From NCBI GenBank assembly GCA_028285005.1, contig JANQQP010000032.1, forward strand, positions 62,001-126,000: DNA of 64,000 bases, in the 5' to 3' direction. Shown here piece after piece: positions 8,668 to 17,560 of this stretch. Both the position numbers and the translations under genes were made by a program. Origin of the DNA: Dehalococcoidia bacterium. GTDB lineage: Bacteria > Chloroflexota > Dehalococcoidia > Lucifugimonadales > Lucifugimonadaceae. The stretch's first letter is position 1, and each line of letters opens with the position of its first letter. The notes below the pieces were generated by a model. That model had not been told where the DNA came from, ran no database searches, and saw nothing but the letters and a program-made list of their open reading frames with translations.

Positions 8668-10146
8668 ATGTCGTCGCGTCCTGACAATTTTTCTTTCCTC
8701 TCATCGCGTGTGGCTCAAATTGCACGCATTGGTTCTTTCAGTGCCGCAATCGCAGCGGTACTGACGCTACTGCTGACGACATCTGCGAGCGGGTTGAGTG
8801 CGGATGTTGAGCGTGCCGATGGCGACTTCGTGAGTGGGGTTTCGATCAGGCACGAGATCGATTTCGGCCAGCAAGTGCGCGTTGAACTCGAGGCCGACGT
8901 GAACTTCGAGGTGGACGAGGTGAGGGCAGTTTATGCGCCGGTCGGCGTAAGGCGCGTCTCGTCTTACTCATATCCCGATTTCACCGTCTCGCAGGACGGA
9001 CGACTCCTGAGCGCCGATTTCACCATTCGCACAGGAGGCACCGCTTACCTGCCGCCGGGCACCGAGATCGAAGTCTCCTTCGAACTCACCGGTTCAGACG
9101 GCTCGGTGACCGCAACTGACAGCGAGCGCATTCTGTACCTGGATCCAGCCAAGAACTGGGAACTGCTGGCTGCGCCCGAAATTCCGCTCGACTTTCACTA
9201 TTACGGCTTCTCAGAGTCGGTCGCACAGGGTCTTGTCGACAGAGTGGCTGCAGATTGGAGCGACATCGCCGGGGCCATCGGGGTTGAGTTAGATCCAGTG
9301 GAACGGTTCAGGGCAGTTATCTACCCGAATGTTCGAGAGATGACCGCGGTGTTCCCTCCAACCAGTGAGGCGTCCAGGGACGGCATCTTCTTCGGCGGTT
9401 TCGCTATGCAGCGGTTCGGCATCTTCGTGCTGGGCAGCCCGTGGCCTGACAGCGTGATCCACGAGTTAACGCATCTGCTGATCGACACGAAGGTGAACTC
9501 GCCACTTTCACCGGGAGTCCCATCATGGCTTCACGAAGGACTGGCGCAGTACTTCGAGGCCGGAAGCTCATCCGGCTACACCTCTCAACTCGGTCGAGCG
9601 GCCTCTGAGGACGCGCTGCTAACACTGCGGAACAGGAACAATGTGCCCGCGCTCCAGAACGAGATCGGGCTGTTCTACACGCAGGTTGGGAGCTTCGTCG
9701 GTGAGCTAATAGAGGACTTCGGGCCGGAACCGATGTCCGAGACGTTGAGCCTGATCAACGAAGGCGATACTGCGGCCGAGGCCATAGAGTCCGCGTATGG
9801 CGTGCCGCTCTGGCAGCTTGAGAACGACTGGCGAACCAGGCTCGGGGCGAGCGAACTGCCGCCTCCGCCACAACCGACCGCTACTCCGTCGACCGACGAC
9901 TCGCCGATCTCGGGAACAGCAGAACCTACCTCCGTTTCGGACAGCGACGCCACGGTCTCATCGGCCACTGAAGAGACAACGGTGGCCGACGCCGGAGTGA
10001 TAGCTGGCGCCGGGGGTACGGCGGAGCCGGACGGCGATGGCTTCAACTGGAACGGACCGTTGATCGGCGCTATAGCTGCGGCCGTAGTCTTCATGATCTG
10101 GTCGTTCAGAGTGAACCGCCGGCGGTATCGCGCGCTAAGACGTTGA
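8668..10146 (+). CDS. Membrane-anchored gluzincin (peptidase MA-like) metalloprotease
   Basis: A 492-residue exported protein. A signal-like hydrophobic stretch lies at about 18-40. After a beta-rich domain comes the zinc-protease core: HELTH (HExxH) in SVIHELTHLLID, and about 25 residues later WLHEGLAQYFEAG, whose Glu supplies the third ligand in gluzincins of the peptidase MA family. A Pro/Thr/Ser linker follows, then a single membrane helix (LIGAIAAAVVFMIW) and a basic tail, so the catalytic domain should face outward. The substrate is unknown. ATG 8668 is the first in frame, directly ahead of the signal peptide. Confidence 0.82.
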   Translation: MSSRPDNFSFLSSRVAQIARIGSFSAAIAAVLTLLLTTSASGLSADVERADGDFVSGVSIRHEIDFGQQVRVELEADVNFEVDEVRAVYAPVGVRRVSSYSYPDFTVSQDGRLLSADFTIRTGGTAYLPPGTEIEVSFELTGSDGSVTATDSERILYLDPAKNWELLAAPEIPLDFHYYGFSESVAQGLVDRVAADWSDIAGAIGVELDPVERFRAVIYPNVREMTAVFPPTSEASRDGIFFGGFAMQRFGIFVLGSPWPDSVIHELTHLLIDTKVNSPLSPGVPSWLHEGLAQYFEAGSSSGYTSQLGRAASEDALLTLRNRNNVPALQNEIGLFYTQVGSFVGELIEDFGPEPMSETLSLINEGDTAAEAIESAYGVPLWQLENDWRTRLGASELPPPPQPTATPSTDDSPISGTAEPTSVSDSDATVSSATEETTVADAGVIAGAGGTAEPDGDGFNWNGPLIGAIAAAVVFMIWSFRVNRRRYRALRR

Positions 10147-10267
10147 GCGTCGACGGTCGATATGCGGAAGTCCAGCGTTTCGTCTATCGTCTCTTGTTCA
10201 CGCGCTGCAGACTCAGTCGCAGGCGCGTGGCAATCACTAACCGACGCTGACTAGTCCTGGGATCCGC

Positions 10268-11416
10268 ATGACAGAACAGCCCTCACCGGCGGCCGCGCTC
10301 GTGTACTCAGACGAGCTCTCGCAGCACGTGCTGAATCCAAACCACCCGATGAGGCCAATCCGTCTCCGCTACATGCATGAACTGATGGCGGCATCGGAGC
10401 TGTTGAACGCGCCATCGCTACTTCAGGCCGAACCTCGAATGGCAAGTCGTGACGAGATCCTGCTGTCTCACGACCCTGACTATGTCGATGCGGTGCGCGC
10501 GATCGGATCCGGTGGAATCGTGCCGAACATGTACGAGTTCGGTATCGGCTCTGGCGACAACCCTCCGCGCCCTGGCATGTACGACTCCACCGCACTGGTG
10601 GTTGGCGGAACACTGGTAGCAACGCAGCTTGTGAGGGACGGCAAGGTTCCTGTTGCGTTTTCGCCCGCGGGTGGCGTCCATCACCACGCTATGTTCAACC
10701 GGGCATCAGGGTTTGGAGTCTTCAACGACGCTGCCATCGCTATCCAGAAGCTGGTGGACGACGGTTTACGCGTCGCCTACGTGGACATCGACTGCCACCA
10801 CGGCGACGGTGTGCAGGCGGCGTTCTATAAGACCGACCGCGTCCTCACGATCTCGCTGCATGAGAGCGGACAGTGGCTGTTTCCGGGCTCCGGCTTCGTC
10901 GAGGAGACGGGCTCCGGAATCGGCGAGGGCTACTCGGTCAATGTGCCGCTAGCGCCTTACACGCAAGATGAACTGTGGCTCCGAACCTTCGACAGCACAG
11001 TTCCGCCACTTGTCGAGGCGTACGCGCCTGATCTGCTGTTCATCCAGCTGGGCATCGACACTCATTTCAGGGACCCGCTGACACATCTGCAAATCACTAC
11101 ACAGGGTTTCACTGCTGCGGTAACACGGCTTCTTGAGCTCGGCCGAGTAAACGACGGCACGGTGGCGGTAGGCGGCGGTGGTTACGACATGGGCGCCGTG
11201 GCTCGTGCGTGGACCATGGGGCTGGCGAGCATGGCTGGGTTCGAGCTTCCAGATTCGGTTCCGGAGTCGTTCGATGCGGTGGCAGGCCTCGACTACTTCG
11301 AAGACAGGCCGGGACCGGTGGCACTGGATGAGGACGTAGCTGAAGAGGTGGAGCGGTTTGCTGTGCGCACAGTCGAGGCAGTGAAGAGCACGATATTCGG
11401 GCGGCACGGGTTATAG
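10268..11416 (+). CDS. acuC: AcuC/histone deacetylase superfamily deacetylase
   Basis: A 382-residue zinc-dependent deacetylase of the arginase/deacetylase fold. Key motifs are PAGGVHHHAM with the catalytic His pair, FNDAAIAI, and VDIDCHHGDGVQAAFY with the zinc-binding Asp and His and a conserved HGDG. Further on, QLGIDTHFRDPLTHL provides the second zinc Asp, and GGGGYDM has the catalytic-pocket Tyr. In Bacillus, AcuC deacetylates and thereby activates acetyl-CoA synthetase. An AMP-forming acetyl-CoA synthetase gene lies at 34.6-36.4 kb here, so the same role is plausible, though they are not in one operon. The name is by family resemblance. Confidence 0.88.
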   Translation: MTEQPSPAAALVYSDELSQHVLNPNHPMRPIRLRYMHELMAASELLNAPSLLQAEPRMASRDEILLSHDPDYVDAVRAIGSGGIVPNMYEFGIGSGDNPPRPGMYDSTALVVGGTLVATQLVRDGKVPVAFSPAGGVHHHAMFNRASGFGVFNDAAIAIQKLVDDGLRVAYVDIDCHHGDGVQAAFYKTDRVLTISLHESGQWLFPGSGFVEETGSGIGEGYSVNVPLAPYTQDELWLRTFDSTVPPLVEAYAPDLLFIQLGIDTHFRDPLTHLQITTQGFTAAVTRLLELGRVNDGTVAVGGGGYDMGAVARAWTMGLASMAGFELPDSVPESFDAVAGLDYFEDRPGPVALDEDVAEEVERFAVRTVEAVKSTIFGRHGL

Positions 11417-11431
11417 TTCCGGAGCGCGGAG

Positions 11432-12289
11432 ATGTGGCGGAGGCAGATCGTGAACGGACTGGACATCAAGCTGATCGGACTGGCCGCACTGGCTGTGCTG
11501 GTGCTGGCAGCCGGATGTGTCTCAGGGCCGGACGATCCGACACCGACGGCTGAGCCGACAGCGACTCAGGAAACGGTTCGCTTATCTCCGCTCGCATCAT
11601 GCGGCGGTCCCATTGAACACGCTGGCTCCGATGCGTTGACGGCGATCTATCCGCAGAGTGATGGCTATCTCTGGGCGCTGCCAGACGGAACGGACGCCAA
11701 CGTGTCCTTCGCCGACATTCTGGCGGCGGATCCTGAGTCCAGCGACTCGGCGTCTCTTTCGATGCCCATCTGGGGCAGTCCCGCGGTAAGTCCTGACCAC
11801 CGTCGTTCTGCGATTGTCGTGATGCGGAGGCTGTTCGGCAGTTCGCCGGATACGGACCCGATCGTCGTGCTGTCCTCCGGGGAAGAGGCAGTGACCGGAA
11901 TCTTCGAACTACAGGTTGAGAATCCGAATCCGCTGGTAAGAATGAGCTGGCTTTCACGGTCCGGATGCCTGGCTGTGCTGGCATTCTCACCCGGCGTCGA
12001 GCAAGGCCTGGTGATCCTCCGTCCCGATGGGACCGTTGCAGCGGAGTTTCGGCCAAAGCTGGCCAGAGGCGAGGTGATGGAAACGCCGGACGGTGATTGG
12101 ATTGTGCTCGACCGCACTGGCTGGGTGGACGGTCCGGAGATCGAGTTGTTCAGTGTTCACAACCCGGGATCAGCCGTTATTGTTCCAAGAGACGAGACCG
12201 TGCCTGACTTCCTGGGCCTGGCGCCGGATGGCCAGACTGCAGCGGAGTTCGCGGCCGAGTTGCGGGAGCAACGGACGACGTCTGGCTGA
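11432..12289 (+). CDS. Predicted lipoprotein, unknown function
   Basis: A 285-residue protein whose hydrophobic segment LIGLAALAVLVLAAGC ends in a lipobox, followed by a short acidic Pro/Thr linker (PDDPTPTAEPTAT). It should be exported and lipid-anchored. The mature domain contains segments typical of WD40/TolB-like repeats (for example AVSPDHRRSAIVVM and FLGLAPDGQTAAEF), which suggests a small beta-propeller fragment. No enzyme motif is visible. GTG 11450 is an alternative start. It follows the deacetylase gene by 15 bases and is probably cotranscribed. Confidence 0.65.
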   Translation: MWRRQIVNGLDIKLIGLAALAVLVLAAGCVSGPDDPTPTAEPTATQETVRLSPLASCGGPIEHAGSDALTAIYPQSDGYLWALPDGTDANVSFADILAADPESSDSASLSMPIWGSPAVSPDHRRSAIVVMRRLFGSSPDTDPIVVLSSGEEAVTGIFELQVENPNPLVRMSWLSRSGCLAVLAFSPGVEQGLVILRPDGTVAAEFRPKLARGEVMETPDGDWIVLDRTGWVDGPEIELFSVHNPGSAVIVPRDETVPDFLGLAPDGQTAAEFAAELREQRTTSG

Positions 12290-12329
12290 CTCGAATTCTT
12301 AAAAACTGATATCCGAGGCGAAAACCACT

Positions 12330-12959
12330 ATGAGAATCGCGATTCTTGGCACCGGCTGCATGGCCAGTGGACTTGGCAAGGGCTGGCTCAATGCCGGCCA
12401 TTTCGTGGCATTCGGGTCGAGACAGCCTGAAACCAAGACCGATTTTCAGGCCGAGGTTGGCGCCGACAGCCGGGTATACGGCTTCGAGGGAGCCATCACA
12501 GCGGGCGAAGTTGTTGTGATCGCCGTGCCCTACGCCGAGGTTGCGCCGCTGGCTCAGAAACATGCCGATCTACTGCGCAACAAGATCGTTGTGGACATAA
12601 CGAATCCGTTCGCCTCACAGCCGTCTGACGGGAGAGCAGGCGCAGAATTAACCGCCGACGCCATTGGCGAGGGCGCTCGAGTGCTGGCCGCTTTCAAGGG
12701 CAATTTCTCTGGGACACTGCTCGATCCGGTCGATCACACGGGCGAACCAAGAGATGTTCTCTTCGCAGGCGATGACGCCCAGGCAAAGCAGGTTCTTTCG
12801 GGCCTGATCGGAGACCTGGGCTTCAGGCCTGTCGACTGCGGCCCGTTGCGTAGCGCAGTGATGTTGGACCTGAGCGTTCCGATGCTCATAGAGATGGACG
12901 GGCGCCTAAACGGCCGTCAGCACAGCTCGTCGTTCCGCTTCTCCTATCCCGACGGCTGA
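12330..12959 (+). CDS. F420 reductase-like/NADP-binding Rossmann protein
   Basis: A 209-residue protein starting MRIAILGTGCMASGLGKGW, a dinucleotide-binding Rossmann start. FVAFGSRQPE follows, with the Ser-Arg pair expected for NADP. The later segments VVVIAVPYAEVAPLAQ, NKIVVDITNPF and VLAAFKGNFSGTLLDP match the overall plan of NpdG-type reductases and predicted NADP-dependent oxidoreductases with an F420 domain. It is paralogous to the protein at 7929-8588 but clearly diverged. The substrate and cofactor are not shown by the sequence. It is convergent with the TetR gene, with only five bases between the stops. Confidence 0.78.
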   Translation: MRIAILGTGCMASGLGKGWLNAGHFVAFGSRQPETKTDFQAEVGADSRVYGFEGAITAGEVVVIAVPYAEVAPLAQKHADLLRNKIVVDITNPFASQPSDGRAGAELTADAIGEGARVLAAFKGNFSGTLLDPVDHTGEPRDVLFAGDDAQAKQVLSGLIGDLGFRPVDCGPLRSAVMLDLSVPMLIEMDGRLNGRQHSSSFRFSYPDG

Positions 12960-12964
12960 GCCGA

Positions 12965-13576
12965 TCAGCGTTTCAGCACTCCATTGAGCAGGTAGTCCAC
13001 CGTCTGGTCGATGACCTCATCAGAGATCGGCATTCCTGCAAGTGTCCGTGCGACCAGTGAGCCGAATATCGCCGCGGCGAGGTAGTCAGGGTCGGTGTCA
13101 TTCGGGATCTCGCCGCGCGCACGGGCACGGTCAATGACGATCTTGAACTGTTCCCTGCGACGGTCGGTGACCAGCCTGCGGAAAGTGTCGATCAGCTCCG
13201 GATTTCGCTCCTTCTCAGACAGGACTGTACCGATCAGCGTGCTGCCGCCACCTGCCAGCAGTCGGAGCGAGAAGCCATGCCGCTGGTGCTCGTGGAAGCC
13301 GCGCAGGTCACCTCGCAATGAGCCTGTGTTCGGCACTTCGTCAAGCAGCATGGTGTTAGACATGGCTGCGATCACCAGCTCGGTCTTGCCAGCCCAGCGC
13401 CGGTAGATCGTGGTCTTCCCAACTCCCGCCTCGGCGGCCACGGCCTCGATAGTCAGGTTGGAAAAACCCAGCTCCATCAACAGCTTCATGGTCGCTTCCG
13501 TGATGGCGCGGTCAGCCTCGGCGCTCCGTGGCCGACCGCGTGCTCGTTGCGACTTATCTTTCTGCTTGACTGCCAT
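12965..13576 (-). CDS. TetR-family transcriptional regulator
   Basis: A 203-residue one-component repressor. The N-terminal helix-turn-helix lies at about residues 28-70, with the TetR pattern LGFSNLTIEAVAAEAGVGKTTIYRRW followed by KTELVIAAM. The first 25 residues are very basic. The C-terminal ligand-binding domain is all-helical and ends DQTVDYLLNGVLKR. It is 43 bases downstream of the MFS efflux gene on the same strand, so the two probably form an operon. A perfect 7-bp inverted repeat at the MFS promoter is its likely operator. The effector is unknown, possibly a substrate of the pump. Confidence 0.92.
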   Translation of the reverse strand: MAVKQKDKSQRARGRPRSAEADRAITEATMKLLMELGFSNLTIEAVAAEAGVGKTTIYRRWAGKTELVIAAMSNTMLLDEVPNTGSLRGDLRGFHEHQRHGFSLRLLAGGGSTLIGTVLSEKERNPELIDTFRRLVTDRRREQFKIVIDRARARGEIPNDTDPDYLAAAIFGSLVARTLAGMPISDEVIDQTVDYLLNGVLKR

Positions 13577-13619
13577 TTATGCTGCGAGCATATCCGGTTA
13601 CCAGCGTCCCCTTCGTTCG

Positions 13620-15245
13620 CTATACCCGTTCAGTCGCTGGAGACGTTACGACCGCTTCGTTGTCGGCCGTGTCCGACTCGGACTCCATCACGTCGTACTC
13701 CTGTTCCCTTGCAGGCATGAACCTGAAGACGAGGACTGAGCCGACCAGGGACAGAATGACTCCAACCAGCACGGCAAGTCCGAAGGCTTCAGTGAAGGCG
13801 CTCTTCGCAGCCTCCGCCAACGGTTCCCCAACCTCTGGCGGCAGAGTTGCGGCGATAGATGTTGCCGCCCCGATCGAGTCCTTCGCAGACTCGGCGACAG
13901 CTTCGGGCAATCCGGCGACCGCACCTACGGCATCGGACACACGGGATGAGTAGATCGAGGTGAGCACGGAGCCGATTATTGCGACACCGAACGCTCCCGC
14001 GACCTGCCGCGTAACGTCGTTCATGGCAGATCCGACACCGGCGTGCTCGGGCGGCACAGCACCCATCACAGCGTCAGTTGACGGCGCCATCATGGTGCCC
14101 ATCGAAAGAGCCGTGAGGAAGACGCTGACCTCGATCACCCACAGCGGAGTCGTCGTCTCGTAGAACAGAATGAGTGAGAGCGTTCCGGCCAGCAGGAGCA
14201 TTCCGCCACCAACGACCTTGTTGGTGCCGAACCTGCTGTTCAGCCGCTCGCCTGATCTGGCGCCAATGGCGATACCAGCGGCTATTGGCAGGAGCCTGAT
14301 TCCGGCTTCCAGCGCGGTGTAGTCGCGAACGAACTGCAGGTACTGCGTGAAGGCGAAGATCATCCCCATCAGCGCAAAGAACGCCAGGCTGATCGCGCCT
14401 GCTCCGGCAGAGAACCTCATCCGCTTGAAGAACTGGAAATTCAGCAACGGGTGCTCGGTCCGGATCTCCCACCAGGCGAACGCAGCGGCGAGAACTATGG
14501 CGCCACCGAACCCAAGGAGGGTGATCGGCGCTGTCCATCCTTCACCCGGCGCCTCGATGATGGCGAATATGAGAAGCGCAACCGAGGCCGTCGATAGTCC
14601 CGCGCCAACGAAGTCAACCGGCTTCGGCTCAGGATCGCGGCTCTCCGGGACGAGCCAGAAGCCAGCGACGAGTGCGAACAGCGCGATCGGCACGTTCACC
14701 AGGAATACTGAACCCCAGTAGAACTCTTCCAGCAGCGCGCCGCCGATCAGCGGACCAAGCCCAACACCTACTCCCGCAGTCGCGGCCCAGATTGAGATAG
14801 CCCGAGCGCGTTCTGGCCCTTTGAAGACATCGATGATGATGGAGAGCGTTGACGGCATGATCATCGCGCCGCCGATTCCCATGATCGCTCGACCGATAGT
14901 GATCTGACCCGAAGTCTCGGAGAAGATGACGATGAATGCGGCTGCGGCAAATATCACAAGGCCGATGCGCAGCATTAGTGCCCTGCCGAACCTATCGCCC
15001 AACCCGCCCATCGTGAGCAGCAGTCCAGCAAAGACGAGGATGTAGGAGTCGACCATCCACTGCAGCGTTGATGAGCCTGCGTCGAATTCACGCTGAAGCG
15101 TGGGGATCGCGACGTTCAGGATGGTGTTGTCCATGCCGATGAGAACGAGCGAGAGCGAGAGGACCCCGAGGGTCCACCAACGCCGCCTGTACTTCGGGCT
15201 GTCGGTATCGATCTGGCCGTTGGCAGTATCAGTTGCGGCTGTCAT
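13620..15245 (-). CDS. DHA2-family (EmrB/QacA-type) MFS efflux transporter
   Basis: A 541-residue transporter with about 14 membrane segments, as in the DHA2 drug:proton antiporters. The first segment is preceded by RRRWWTLGVLSLSL. Segment 1 holds the DHA2-like LIGMDNTILNVAIPTL. GGLGDRFGRALMLRIG is the loop 2-3 motif A, and WAATAGVGVGLGPLIGG contains antiporter motif C. It probably exports hydrophobic compounds or metabolites driven by the proton gradient. ATG 15245 has GAGG about 7 bases upstream. The downstream TetR gene and upstream operator suggest an autoregulated, inducible unit. Confidence 0.92.
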   Translation of the reverse strand: MTAATDTANGQIDTDSPKYRRRWWTLGVLSLSLVLIGMDNTILNVAIPTLQREFDAGSSTLQWMVDSYILVFAGLLLTMGGLGDRFGRALMLRIGLVIFAAAAFIVIFSETSGQITIGRAIMGIGGAMIMPSTLSIIIDVFKGPERARAISIWAATAGVGVGLGPLIGGALLEEFYWGSVFLVNVPIALFALVAGFWLVPESRDPEPKPVDFVGAGLSTASVALLIFAIIEAPGEGWTAPITLLGFGGAIVLAAAFAWWEIRTEHPLLNFQFFKRMRFSAGAGAISLAFFALMGMIFAFTQYLQFVRDYTALEAGIRLLPIAAGIAIGARSGERLNSRFGTNKVVGGGMLLLAGTLSLILFYETTTPLWVIEVSVFLTALSMGTMMAPSTDAVMGAVPPEHAGVGSAMNDVTRQVAGAFGVAIIGSVLTSIYSSRVSDAVGAVAGLPEAVAESAKDSIGAATSIAATLPPEVGEPLAEAAKSAFTEAFGLAVLVGVILSLVGSVLVFRFMPAREQEYDVMESESDTADNEAVVTSPATERV

Positions 15246-15278
15246 AACTGGCCTCTGTGATAAGTCGATGGGGAATAA

Positions 15279-15296
15279 CGGTACGCACCCGTACCG
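15279..15296. promoter_or_regulatory. Probable TetR operator (perfect inverted repeat)
   Basis: CGGTACG and CGTACCG form a perfect 7-bp inverted repeat with a 4-base spacer. It lies 34 bases upstream of the MFS start and 7 bases downstream of a candidate -10 box, so a bound dimer would block transcription start. A second, degenerate half (ACGGTA then CGTA) overlaps the -35 region at about 15331-15346. Assignment to the adjacent TetR protein is inference from position. Confidence 0.65.
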
Positions 15297-15302
15297 ATAA
15301 GC

Positions 15303-15331
15303 AGCCTAGCACCAGTTATTCAGAAACGCAA
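15303..15331 (-). promoter_or_regulatory. Candidate promoter of the MFS-TetR operon
   Basis: Read on the minus strand, TTGCGT (15331-15326) and TAGGCT (15308-15303) are separated by exactly 17 bases. Both match the sigma-70 consensus moderately. The inverted repeat begins just past the -10 box. Confidence 0.45.
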
Positions 15332-15463
15332 CGGTATCGTTTCGTATAATTAGGCGATGTGCATGGACCACGTGATTCGCTGTGACAGCTTTAAGTACGG
15401 CACGAGGGCTGAGAGGTAGAATGGGAGCTCCCATCAAGCCCGCTTCGCGGCCCTACAGAAGCC

Positions 15464-17551
15464 ATGACTACAACCTCTACAGACCGCAGATTCGAGATCG
15501 TCTCAGACTTCAAGCCGACCGGTGACCAGCCGGCAGCGATCGAAAAGCTGAGCGACGGTGTGGCCAACCGCGCCCTGCACCACCAGACCCTTCTCGGCGT
15601 CACCGGATCCGGCAAAACATTCACGATGGCTGGAATCATCGAGGAGACGCAGAAGCCGACGCTGATCATCGCTCACAATAAGACGCTGGCTGCTCAGCTC
15701 GCAGGAGAGTTCCAGGAGTTCTTCCCGAACAACTCGGTGCAGTACTTCGTCTCGTACTACGACTACTACCAGCCGGAAGCCTACGTTCCGCAGTCGGACA
15801 CCTACATCGAGAAGGAGTCTGACGTCAACGAGGAGATCGACCGGCTGCGGCATGCTGCGACGCGCTCGCTGCTCACGCGCCGCGACACCATCATCGTCGC
15901 ATCCGTCTCCTGCATTTACGGTCTCGGCTCGCCTGAGGAGTACAGGGCGATTGTGCTCAACATCAAGAAGGGCACTGAGCCGGGACTGCGCAAAGTCGTC
16001 CGCAAGCTCGTCGACATGTACTACGAGCGGAACGACATGGAGATGACCCGCGGCCGCTTCCGCCTGCGTGGCGACACACTTGAGATCATGCCTGCATATG
16101 AGGAACTCGCTGTCCGCGTGCAGTTCTTCGGTGACGAGGTTGAGCGCATCACACAGCTCGACCCGCTGACCGGCGAGGTGCTGGCAGAAGTCGACGAGAT
16201 CGACATCTTCCCTGGCAAGCACTTCATAACGCCCGAAGAGCAGTTCGGCGAAGCGCTGAAGGAGATCGAGGCGGAGCTGGATGAGCAGCTCGAGTTCTTC
16301 CGAGGCCAGGGGAAGCTGCTTGAGGCCGAGCGCATAGAACAGCGCACTCGTTTCGACCTGGAGATGCTGCGGGAGACGGGCACCTGCGCCGGTATCGAGA
16401 ACTACTCACGACCACTCGGCAGACGACCTGCCGGTTCTGCGCCGTGGACTCTTCTCGACTACTTCCCTGACGACTACCTGATGTTCATCGATGAGTCGCA
16501 CATTACCCTGCCGCAGGTGCGTGGAATGTTCCACGGCGACCTCGCCCGCAAGCGCACGCTGGTCGACTTCGGCTTCCGGCTGCCATCCGCAATCGACAAC
16601 CGGCCGTTGTCGTTTGAAGAGTTCGAGTCCCGGGTCAACCAGATCATCTACGTCTCGGCGACACCCGGGCCGTACGAAGATGCTCACGAAGAGGAGCGCG
16701 TCGAGCAGATCATCCGTCCGACGGGTTTGATCGATCCGGAGATCGAAGTCCGGCCGAGCGAGGGTCAGATCGACGACCTGCTGCGGGAGATCCAGGAGAC
16801 GACGGCGAAGAACCAGCGTGTGCTGGTCACGACGCTCACGAAGCGGATGGCGGAGGAGCTTTCGGACTATCTGCGAGAAATGGGGATCCGCGTCCACTAC
16901 CTGCATTCAGAGATCAACACGCTGGAGCGCACCGAGATCCTGCGCGACCTGCGGCTCGGTGTTTACGACGTGGTGGTTGGCATCAACCTGCTGCGGGAAG
17001 GGCTGGACCTGCCCGAAGTTTCGCTTGTCGCCATTCTCGACGCCGATAAAGAAGGATACCTGCGCTCGAACACTTCGCTTGTCCAGACGATCGGACGGGC
17101 GGCGCGTCACGAAGCCGGGCGCGTTGTGATGTACGCAGACCGCGTGACGGAGTCGATGCGGGATGCGATCGGTGAGACTGACCGCAGGCGTGAGATCCAG
17201 CGTGCGCACAATGCCGAGAACGGCATCGTTCCCCAGACCATCATCAAGGAGGTCCGGGACATCACGCAGCAGGTGCGGAAGGTCGCTGAGACAAAGACGC
17301 CTTACGTGACGGCTGCGGACCTGCCGAAGGATGACATGGTGCGGCTGGTGAAGGATCTCGAACGGCAGATGAAACAGGCGGCCAAGGAGCTCGAGTTCGA
17401 GAAGGCCGCGATGCTGCGTGACCAGGTCATGGACCTGCGCAAGGTGCTCGCCGGCACGAACGGCTCGTCATCACCGGACCCAGAACCGAGCCGCGAGGTG
17501 GAGCTAGTCGAAGACGAGTCGCTGGACGAGGTGCCGCGGGAGCTGAGGTAA
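15464..17551 (+). CDS. uvrB: UvrABC excinuclease subunit B
   Basis: A 695-residue DNA damage-verification helicase-like subunit of nucleotide excision repair. Walker A is GVTGSGKT at residues 45-52. The beta-hairpin that clamps the DNA strand is marked by [18 protein letters not shown], the helicase core by [13 protein letters not shown] and [10 protein letters not shown], and motif VI by QTIGRAARH. The C-terminal UVR domain ([22 protein letters not shown]) that recruits UvrC is present. An acidic extension of about 35 residues follows. No uvrA or uvrC lies nearby. Confidence 0.97.
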   Translation: MTTTSTDRRFEIVSDFKPTGDQPAAIEKLSDGVANRALHHQTLLGVTGSGKTFTMAGIIEETQKPTLIIAHNKTLAAQLAGEFQEFFPNNSVQYFVSYYDYYQPEAYVPQSDTYIEKESDVNEEIDRLRHAATRSLLTRRDTIIVASVSCIYGLGSPEEYRAIVLNIKKGTEPGLRKVVRKLVDMYYERNDMEMTRGRFRLRGDTLEIMPAYEELAVRVQFFGDEVERITQLDPLTGEVLAEVDEIDIFPGKHFITPEEQFGEALKEIEAELDEQLEFFRGQGKLLEAERIEQRTRFDLEMLRETGTCAGIENYSRPLGRRPAGSAPWTLLDYFPDDYLMFIDESHITLPQVRGMFHGDLARKRTLVDFGFRLPSAIDNRPLSFEEFESRVNQIIYVSATPGPYEDAHEEERVEQIIRPTGLIDPEIEVRPSEGQIDDLLREIQETTAKNQRVLVTTLTKRMAEELSDYLREMGIRVHYLHSEINTLERTEILRDLRLGVYDVVVGINLLREGLDLPEVSLVAILDADKEGYLRSNTSLVQTIGRAARHEAGRVVMYADRVTESMRDAIGETDRRREIQRAHNAENGIVPQTIIKEVRDITQQVRKVAETKTPYVTAADLPKDDMVRLVKDLERQMKQAAKELEFEKAAMLRDQVMDLRKVLAGTNGSSSPDPEPSREVELVEDESLDEVPRELR

Positions 17552-17560
17552 CCGAGTCCG

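Noticed and set aside
15503-16222. 239-residue minus-strand ORF
   Set aside because: It is a shadow of uvrB on the opposite strand.
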